Below are positions 57,590-64,000 of a stretch of DNA of 64,000 nt, one piece after another (the first letter of the stretch is position 1; every line of letters begins with the position of its first letter). The position numbers and the translations under genes were made by a program. The stretch comes from Stenogyne calaminthoides. Lineage: Eukaryota > Streptophyta > Magnoliopsida > Lamiales > Lamiaceae. The notes below the pieces were generated by a model. It was given only the letters and a program-made list of their open reading frames with translations, was not told the origin of the DNA and did no database searches. The stretch lies in NCBI GenBank assembly GCA_037126765.1, contig JBBCBC010000049.1, positions 248,001 to 312,000 on the forward strand. Reading direction: 5' to 3'.

Positions 57590-59427
57590 ATCTGTAGGTT
57601 GGATGAATAACCCTCTGGAACTTTCACATCCTTTAGCGTCACGAAGTAACTCTTTTTCTCTCATTCTTGGACAAGGTGTAATGCGTAGAGGGAAGTAAAC
57701 GGTTGACCCCTTTCTGAAGGCACGTGTTTTAGTTCTGCTCTTATTCCCATATCAATCATATTCATTCTTGCATTGTAACCATCCTTGGACTTCTTATCGC
57801 CTAGGAGAGTATTGAGCAAAAGCGGGCACAAACGTTCTTCTCAACGTGCATTAGATCAATGAAGTGTCTAAAATACAACTCTTTCCAATAGGGTAATTGA
57901 AAGAAAATTGATTCCTTCTTCCAACCGCTAGTGGGGACACTCCTTGTGAAGCTCTTTCCGTACTGTGTGTCGATATTCTTCATCTCATTCAATACATCCG
58001 AACCTGACAATAAACGTGGTGCTTCAACTGTCTCGATTGTGCCATCGAATGCATCAGTCATTGTTCTGTACTTATGTGTTGGGTCCAACCACCTCCTATG
58101 TCCCATATAAGCGGTCTTCCTCTGATAACTCAGCCCGAATGTGATGTATGCGCTTGGTACAATAAGGACATGCATCGGCCCTTCACACTATTATATCGAG
58201 ATAGATTCGTGGCGGGAAAGTCATTGATAGTTCAAAAGCGGCATGGCCTTCAACTTGAAATTCTCCTTTCTACAAGCATCGTACACATCGACACTCTCAT
58301 CCCACTGGAGCTTCAAGTCCTCTATCAAAGGAGCCAGATATACATCTATGTCGTTACCAGGTTGTTTGGGTCCTGATATCAACATAGACAACATCATGTA
58401 AGTGCGCTTCATGTACAACTCGGGTGAAAGGTTGTAAACTAACAGTATCACTGGCCATGTATTGTGGTTGGTACTTTGGATACATAATGGATTCATTCCC
58501 TCAGTTGTGAGTGCAAGACGCAAGTGCCGTGGCTCGTTGCCAAATTTTGGATGTCTGACATCGAATGTCTTCCACTGGGTTGAATCAGCAGGGTGTCTTA
58601 GCATTCCATCTTTGATCCTATCATCATGATGCCAAGTTAAATTTCTAGCATCCACAGCGCTACTATACATTCTCCTGAATCTTGGTATTATCGAAAAGTA
58701 CCACATCACCTTCGCGGGAGATTTATTTTTCTTATATCGCTTCTCCCCACACTTGGGACATTCATCGAGTTTTGCATACTCCTTCCGAAATAAGATACAA
58801 TCACCGGACAAGCATGAATTTTCTGATGTGTTAATCCGATGGACTTGAGCATTTGCTTAGCATCATATGCTCTCGTAGGCAGTACATTTCCATCAGGCAA
58901 TAGACCACTAACTCGCTTAAAGATACTTGTGAAAATCGATCGGACAACCTGGTGAGTTGTTTTTAGGTTGAACAATATCAACACGGTGGCGGTTTTTTTG
59001 CGCTTCTCACATCCAGGCCCGCGGTGGTAATCCGGTGAGAATCCCTAAACTTCTCTAACATATAAGGGTGATCTCGCAGATCACCGTCATCCCCACTCGA
59101 TGTATCAACAGTCGGTACATCATCGAAAATATCTGCATCCACTGTATCTTCAAACCTAAAGCCAGTTCCTAGGTTGCTTGAGCTACATCTATCTCTTGTC
59201 TCACCATGAGATGTCCAAACGGTATATGCTTTATCAATACCGTGAATCATCAAGTGGACGAACAAATTTTCTCGACCACTAACAGTTTTTCCATTCATAC
59301 ATTTCCAACACGGACATGGAATGTACCGAGGGTCGGTGTAGTGTCTAATTGCATGATTACAAAATTCTTCCACCCCATTCCTATACTCATCTGATAATCG
59401 ATCTGCTCGAACCCACTTTCGATCCAT
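57590..59427 (-). pseudogene. CACTA transposase (TnpD/Transposase_21), truncated
   Basis: The minus-strand first exon starts MDRKWVRADRLSDEYRNGVE (59427) and has the transposase-associated domain with IPCPCWKC and VHLMIHGIDKAY-VWTSHGE. Then come LKSIGLTHQKIHACP (about 58860), DECPKCGEKRYK (about 58760), the Transposase_21 core MWYFSIIPRFRRMY (about 58706) and LTTEGMNPL, with LIEDLKLQWDESVDVYDA near 58330. Further on are YMGHRRWLDPTHKYR (about 58110) and FFQLPYWKELYFRHFIDLMH (about 57905-57846), followed by VEKNVC. Weak similarity (KDGYNARMNMIDMGI, KVPEGYSSN) runs to about 57590. There are several frameshifts, and the C-terminal part is missing. TnpD is the catalytic protein of CACTA elements; no TnpA-like gene is seen. 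Confidence 0.88.
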
Positions 59428-59767
59428 ATAGAAACTAGCTCTGATGCCTATAGGAAAGATAATATGAAATGATTCTCAAGACAATGTATCTTAAAGTATT
59501 AAACCTAAAAGCATACCTAACTATACTTAATCTACATTCATTTTAATTTTCTAATGTGTTCTAATGTACCATCATTAATCATCTAAGTAAAAAAAACACT
59601 TTATTCATTCAACCAAATTAATAACCAAAATATATCCTAATGTATTAATCCTAATACTAACAAAAATTATTTCATATCTCTAACACTAACAAAAATTAAT
59701 TCAAGCCACGTACTAACAACAATTAATCCAAGCTACTTACAATAATATAATTAAACCAACATTAATC
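59428..59767. other. CACTA interior, non-coding
   Basis: AT-rich sequence upstream of the transposase start (on the minus strand), with many TAATACTAACAAAAATTA-like words grading into the minisatellite. Confidence 0.5.
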
Positions 59768-59975
59768 ACACACTAACACCTAATACTTTTTTAATGAAAC
59801 AACTAATACCTTTGAATAAACACCTAATACCTTATTATGAAATAACTAATACCTATGAATGAAACACCTAATACTTTTTTATGAAAACAACTAATACCTT
59901 TTAATGAAACACCTAATACTTTTTAATGAAACAACTAATACCTTTAAATGAAACAACTAATACTTTTGAGTGAAA
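59768..59975. repeat. CACTA-internal minisatellite, ~24-26 bp unit
   Basis: About eight copies of ATGAAACAACTAATACCTTT-type units, alternating AACACC and AACAAC variants. Confidence 0.9.
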
Positions 59976-60237
59976 CAACACACAAATTGACAACCAATTA
60001 ACCAACCAAAAAATACACGCATTTTAATTTCAAGAGCATTAATCATATATATCCCAAAAACTAAATTAAACAATCTAATCAAACAACAAATAATCCTAAC
60101 ATATTGTCCAACAATTAAAACCAAGTCAATTAACCAATTAATCTAACACTATATACATATATCCTAACATAAATAGATATATATATATATAAAACATTAA
60201 ATAAATTAAAATACCTATTAGATACAACAAGGCGGAA

Positions 60238-60460
60238 GGGGACGGTAGGGGAGGAGGAGGAGGAGGCGACGGCGGTAGGGAGGAGGAGGAGGAGGAGGAG
60301 GAGTAGGGACGGAGGAGAAGGAGGAGAAGCCCGGCTGGCAAGGCACGGTGGAGAGAAGGCAGGCGTCCTTCCGCCGGAAAAAATGGAGGAGGAGGAAAAA
60401 ATGGAGGAGGAAAAATATTGGAGGAGGAGGAAATGGAGAAGAAAATGCGAATGGGGGGCT
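60238..60460 (+). repeat. GGA-rich low-complexity tract
   Basis: Purine-rich GGAGGAGGAGG runs with a short GC-rich insert, inside the CACTA element. On the minus strand this reads as CCT-rich leader-like sequence. The proline/serine-rich frames here are low complexity and are not called as genes. Confidence 0.8.
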
Positions 60461-60803
60461 GCGCGTTTCTGCATCTGATATAAGGGTTTGTGCTTGGAGA
60501 GCGGTTCAAGGGACAGCGGTTTTGAACCGCATTGTAAGCTCTTGCAGAGCGGTTCGAAACCGCTCTCCAAGTTTTTCTTGGAGAGCGGTTTCAAACTGCA
60601 TTGTAAGTTTTTTTTTTAATAAAAACCGCTCTCCAAGCTCGGTTTTGGAGTGCTCTTTTTAAAAGGGTTGTCCAAGCTTAAATGTGTAGTAGTGATTGTC
60701 ATATTATTTTGAGTGTATTGGGAGAATAAAAAAGTAGATGATGTGAGTTTGAAATTGTAAAGTCAAAAGTCCGTAGGGATAGTGGGAAACAAACATACCC
60801 TAA

Positions 60804-61130
60804 GGCATCTTTATTTCAAATACATAGATATTATGGATGCCGGCGTTGGAGCAAACCCTTATTTTGTTTGGCGTTCACTCTATTGGAGTCAGGAAGTGAT
60901 ACAAAAGGGGGCTATATGGCGAATTGGCAATGGCGACACCATACAAATGTTTAAACATCGTGGATTCGGGGCTTCCATCGGGCCGGATTTCGGCCCTGTT
61001 ATCCCTATGTACTAATTCCTAACTTTTCGCCATCTCACCTTTTGATGATGTAAATCTGATAATCTATGGAACAACCGTACTAATACTTTTCGGGATCAAA
61101 GCTATCTTTGTAGAGTTACTCTTTTTTGCC
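60804..61130 (+). pseudogene. L1 LINE ORF2 fragment, right piece
   Basis: The plus-strand frame HLYFKYIDIMDAGVGANPYF continues as VWRSLYWSQEVIQKGAIWRI and GNGDTIQMFKHRGF. This is the L1 ORF2 block that normally follows the FNxALLAKQ segment found at 56795, so the two pieces are one LINE split by the MITE. A one-base shift occurs at the junction. Similarity fades after about 61120. Confidence 0.8.
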
Positions 61131-61189
61131 TTGACGGGTTCGTGAGAGTATTCAGTCCACCGAAGTTCTTCGGGATGGACAAATGTTCT

Positions 61190-61760
61190 TGAGTTCTTTA
61201 GGCTCTTGAATACTTGAGGATGGTAAAAGTTTGATGAGTGGTTTGGTGGTGAAACCTTGTTGAATGGTTCGGAGACGAGAAAAGTCTACCGAGTTTCTCG
61301 GGGATGGAAAGATGCTCTCGAGTTTGTTAGTGGATCATTATAAAGCGATTACACGCTCCATATTCTATTCACAGGTTGTTAGGGGGTTTGGGGTCTATAT
61401 ATAGTGATGTGTAATCATTAATTCACACACAAGAGGGGGCTAGTATACTTGTAATCATTATTCAGAGATTAGAGAGAGAAATCATTAGGGAATCATTGAG
61501 AGAGCATAGTTCGATTAGAGATTCAAGGTTCATAATCAAATCGATTAGAACTTGTTGAATGCTCTGGAGTTGAGCGGATTGCATCTTGATAGTGAAATCG
61601 TCCTTGATCCTCCGTGGATGTAGATCACTTTGATCGAACCACGTAAAATCGTTTGTTGTGTTCTTGATCGTTTTATCGTTGTTATTTTTTGGATATATGT
61701 GCTAAGAGTCTTAGTTGCAGATAGAAAAGGTATTAGTTGAATTTGACTCTTGTTCTAACA
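61190..61760 (+). repeat. 5' LTR of the right-hand copia element
   Basis: The right edge is clear: TTGTTCTAACA at 61760, followed directly by primer-site-like sequence. A promoter-like TATATATAG lies near 61395. The left edge is not certain: TGTT words at 61184 and 61259 are candidates. Confidence 0.6.
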
Positions 61761-61782
61761 AGTGGCGCCGTCTGTGGGAAGA
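61761..61782 (+). promoter_or_regulatory. Primer-binding-site region
   Basis: AGTGGCGCCGTCTGTGGGAA directly follows the LTR. TGGCGCC-GTCTGTGGGA is a primer-site form seen after LTRs in many plant retroelements. Confidence 0.6.
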
Positions 61783-61793
61783 ATGATTCAACT

Positions 61794-62132
61794 ATGGCAA
61801 CATCGATGAAATTGGAAGTTGAAAAATTCACAGGGAAGAATGACTTCAGATTATGGAAGATAAAGATGAGGGCTCTTCTCATACAACATGGATTGGCGGA
61901 GGCTTTCAATTCTGCAACTCAATGGGCATCTTCAAGTAATAAGGCAAAGAAGGATGAGATCCTCATGAAGGTTCATAGTGCGATTATTCTGTGCTTGGGG
62001 GACAAACCACTCCGGGAAGTAGCTAAGGCCAAAACAGCCATAGAGGTTCTTCAAAAATTGGAAGAATTGTATCAGACCAAGTCAGTTACCACAAGCTCTA
62101 TGTTAAACAGAAACTTCATGCCTTCAAGATGA
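61794..62132 (+). pseudogene. copia gag, N-terminal part
   Basis: Starting at ATG 61794 the frame reads MATSMKLEVEKFTGKNDFRL then KIKMRALLIQHGLAEAF and EELYQTKSVTTSSML. This is the Tork-type copia gag N-terminus (E-x-FxGKxDFxxWxxxMxAxLxQ). It is interrupted near 62090 and stops at 62132; traces of the next gag segment (FNRLADDLE) continue to about 62200 in another frame. The nucleic-acid-binding zinc knuckle, protease and integrase are all absent. Gag forms the cytoplasmic virus-like particle. Confidence 0.85.
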
Positions 62133-62199
62133 TAGAGGATAAGAATCTTATTCAATCAGTTGGATGAATTCAATCGGTTGGCTGATGATCTGGAGATAA

Positions 62200-64000
62200 G
62201 AATCTTGGAGATCAGTTGGATGAATTCAATCAGTTTGAACAGACAGGATCTGGGGCTCAGATCAACAATGACCCAGAACCAGCTGAGGAAGATGATCAGA
62301 TGGATCTGGATCAGGATGAAGATAATCGGGATCTTTGGGGCGGAAGTTTTGATCTCGGGAATTAGCTTTGGCGAGATAGACTCGAAGGAAAGCGGATACA
62401 CCCTCCCACCAGATTTGGACATGCGGATATGGTGTCTTATGCTCTTGTCACTGCAGAAGAAATAGAGTACCAAGAGCCTCAGAGCTATAAGGAAGTTATC
62501 TCAGGTGAGGATAGTGATAAATGGATTGTTGCTATAATCGAAGAAATTTGATCCTTTGGAGAAAGAATAACACATGGGTTCTGGTGGATAAGCCAAAGCA
62601 GCAGAAGACAGTCAGTTGTAAATGGATTTTCAAAAGGAAAATTGAAGTAAGCACTTCAGAAAGTGTGAGGTTTAAGGCTAGACTGGTTGTTAGGGGTTTC
62701 ACTCAAAGGGAAGGAATTGATTTCAATGAAGTGTTTTCTCTAGTTGTAAAGCATTGCTCAATCAGATTGTTGCTATCAATAGTGACTCAGGAAGATTTGG
62801 AGCTTCAGCAACTAGATGTTAAGACTGCATTTCTACATGGAGATTTAGTAGAGAGTATCTACATGCAACAACCTGAGGGCTTCATTACTTCAGGAAATGA
62901 GAACAAAGTATGTTTACTGGAGAAGTCCTTGTATGGGTTGAAGCAAAGCCCAAGGTAGTGGTACAAGAAGTTTGACAACTTTATGTTATCAGTGGGGTTT
63001 CAGAGATGTAGTTATGACAGTTGTGTGTATCTAGAGAAGCAAGGTGATCAGGTCATTACATATCTCTTACTATATGTGGATGACATGCTCATTGCTAGTA
63101 AAAGCATGAGTAAGATTAACAGTTTGAAGGCTAAACTAAGTGGAAAGTTTGACATGAAGGATTTGGGGGATGCCAAGAGGATTCTGGGCATAGATATCTT
63201 AAGAGCCAGGAAAGCTGGAAAGTTGTTCTTATCTCAGAAAGACTATATTCAGAAGGTGCTGAGAAGATTTCAGATGCATCAGTCAAATGCTGTGAATACA
63301 CCCATGAGCCAGCAGTTCAGGTTAACTAAAGCTCAATCACCTAAAACTGAGTTAGAGAAGATACAGATGAGTAAGGTTCCTTATGTTAATGCAGTGGGAA
63401 GCATCATGTATTTTATGGTTTGCAGTAGGCTTGACCTGGTACATGTTGTCAGTTTAGTAAGCAGGTTTATGGTCAACCCTGGAAGACCTCATTGGGAAGC
63501 TCTGAAGTGGGTCATGAGATATCTGAATGGATCTACTGATTTAGGATTAATGTTTGAGAAAACAGGAGATGTGGGAAGTCCACTTCAGGGGTTTGTTGAC
63601 TCAGATTTTGCTGGTAGTGTGGACACAAGAAAATCTCTCAGTGGATATGTGTTTATATTGTATGGTACTGCTATCAGTTGGAGAGTTGTTCTTCAGTCAG
63701 TAGTGGCACTCTCTACAACTGAAGCAGAATACATGGCTATGACAGGGGCAGTCAAGGAGGCAATGTGGTTGAAAGGGATTGTGAAGGAATTTGGGATTAT
63801 TCAGAAGGTTGTGACTATCAAGTGTGACAATCAATGTACTCTTCACTTGGTTAAGCATCAGGTTTTTCATGAGAGGTCTAAGCATATTGATGTGAGGCTT
63901 CATTTTGTTAGAGATGTGGTGGAGAAGAACATTGTTGCTGTGAGCAAAGTCCCTACTGAAGACAATGCTGCTGATATGTTCACAAAGGTCTTGCCCAGTT
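62200..64000 (+). pseudogene. copia reverse transcriptase-RNase H, nearly intact, runs off window
   Basis: After an acidic linker and IHPPTRFGHADMVSYAL (about 62397), a frameshift near 62550 leads into the RT: TWVLVDKPKQQKTVSCKWIF (62569-62628), then ARLVVRGFTQREGIDF, QLDVKTAFLHGDLVESIYMQ and the catalytic YVDDMLIAS (63073). The RNase H part has DSDFAGSVDTRKSLSGYVF, STTEAEYMAM, KHIDVRLHFVRDVV and ADMFTKVLP at the window end. The only stop in the long frame is TAG at 62956, where copia proteins normally have Gln (R-Q-W), a single C-to-T change. The window ends before the stop codon and 3' LTR. The condition is much better than that of the other retroelements here, so the insertion is relatively young. 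Confidence 0.9.

Larger units (their letters stand above)
57051..60694 (-). mobile_element. CACTA (En/Spm) element with partial transposase
   Basis: The left end CACTATCTGATTTGGG (57051) and the right end TTAAATGTGTAGTAGTG (60694) give CACTA termini in inverted orientation. The 3-bp target duplication is att (57048-57050 and 60695-60697). Both subterminal zones carry many direct and inverted GGAGAGCGGTT / AACCGCTCTCC and GGACAGCGGTT copies (57088-57335 and 60490-60660), the expected transposase-binding arrays. At 3.6 kb it is shorter than typical autonomous CACTA elements, and its transposase gene (minus strand) is cut and broken. Confidence 0.92.
56903..60800. mobile_element. Tourist-like (PIF/Harbinger) MITE split by a CACTA element
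   Basis: The left end GGGTATGTTTGTTTTGG (56903) is inverted at the right as AAACAAACATACCC ending at 60800. Both sides are flanked by TAA (56900-56902 and 60801-60803), the PIF/Harbinger target duplication. Without the CACTA insert it would be about 250 bp. It was inserted into the LINE ORF2 fragment. Confidence 0.88.

Noticed and set aside
60130..60594. Minus-strand P/S/L-rich frames of 123-154 codons
   Set aside because: Low-complexity translation of GGA-rich DNA inside the CACTA element; possibly leader, not a protein gene.
62156..62473. Overlapping plus and minus frames after gag
   Set aside because: Shifted readings of the gag/pre-RT junction of the copia element, not separate genes.

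Overview
This window looks like nuclear DNA of a flowering plant, probably a eudicot. It is AT-rich and has few genes. It carries a plant-specific senescence-regulator (S40/DUF584) gene and a dense pile of plant transposable elements: Ty1/copia, Ty3/gypsy of the Tat type, L1 LINEs, hAT, CACTA, PIF/Harbinger, Stowaway- and Tourist-like MITEs, and a miniature LTR element. There are no bacterial-type operons, tRNAs, rRNAs or CRISPR arrays that I can see. One 500-base run of N (32972-33471) is an assembly gap. The species cannot be read from the sequence.

Layout. 1-5 kb: the one intact host gene (S40 family, 1335-1787) with TATA box and polyadenylation signal, among small MITEs. 5.08-15.38 kb: a roughly 1.2 kb non-autonomous hAT element with 8-bp target duplication, split by a 9 kb copia element in minus orientation (LTRs 5731-7595 and 12941-14788, decayed gag-pol between them). 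15.4-26.6 kb: intergenic DNA with four Stowaway-like MITEs, a solo LTR (18896-20529) inside older LTR-like sequence, a 553-bp inverted-repeat element and a recent 90-bp tandem duplication. 26.7-28.9 kb: a 2.1 kb unknown unit bounded by 18-bp direct repeats. 31.3-42.3 kb: gypsy-derived territory. It holds decayed Tat-like pol on the plus strand after the gap, then a promoter-bearing minus-strand reading region with intron-like gaps. 43.0-46.2 kb: a broken DUF1985 plus Ulp1-protease gene of the kind carried by Mutator-like elements. 46.6-49.0 kb: broken PIF/Harbinger transposase and Myb/SANT-like genes on the minus strand. 50.3-50.8 kb: a complete hAT MITE. 52.1-53.3 kb: the 3' part of an L1 LINE. 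54.2-56.7 kb: a MITE split by a tandem LTR-internal-LTR-internal-LTR miniature retroelement. 56.8-61.1 kb: an L1 relic split by a Tourist-like MITE, itself split by a 3.6 kb CACTA element with a partial transposase gene. 61.2-64 kb: a fairly young copia element that lost protease and integrase and runs off the window.

Apart from the S40 gene, the coding sequence here is almost all transposon-derived and broken. The genes do not form a pathway. What can be read is a history of nested insertions, several with exact boundaries and target-site duplications. I found no clear novel biological system. The most unusual structures are the tandem miniature LTR element with hairpin repeats, the minus-strand transcription unit in the gypsy region, and the 18-bp-flanked 2.1 kb unit.
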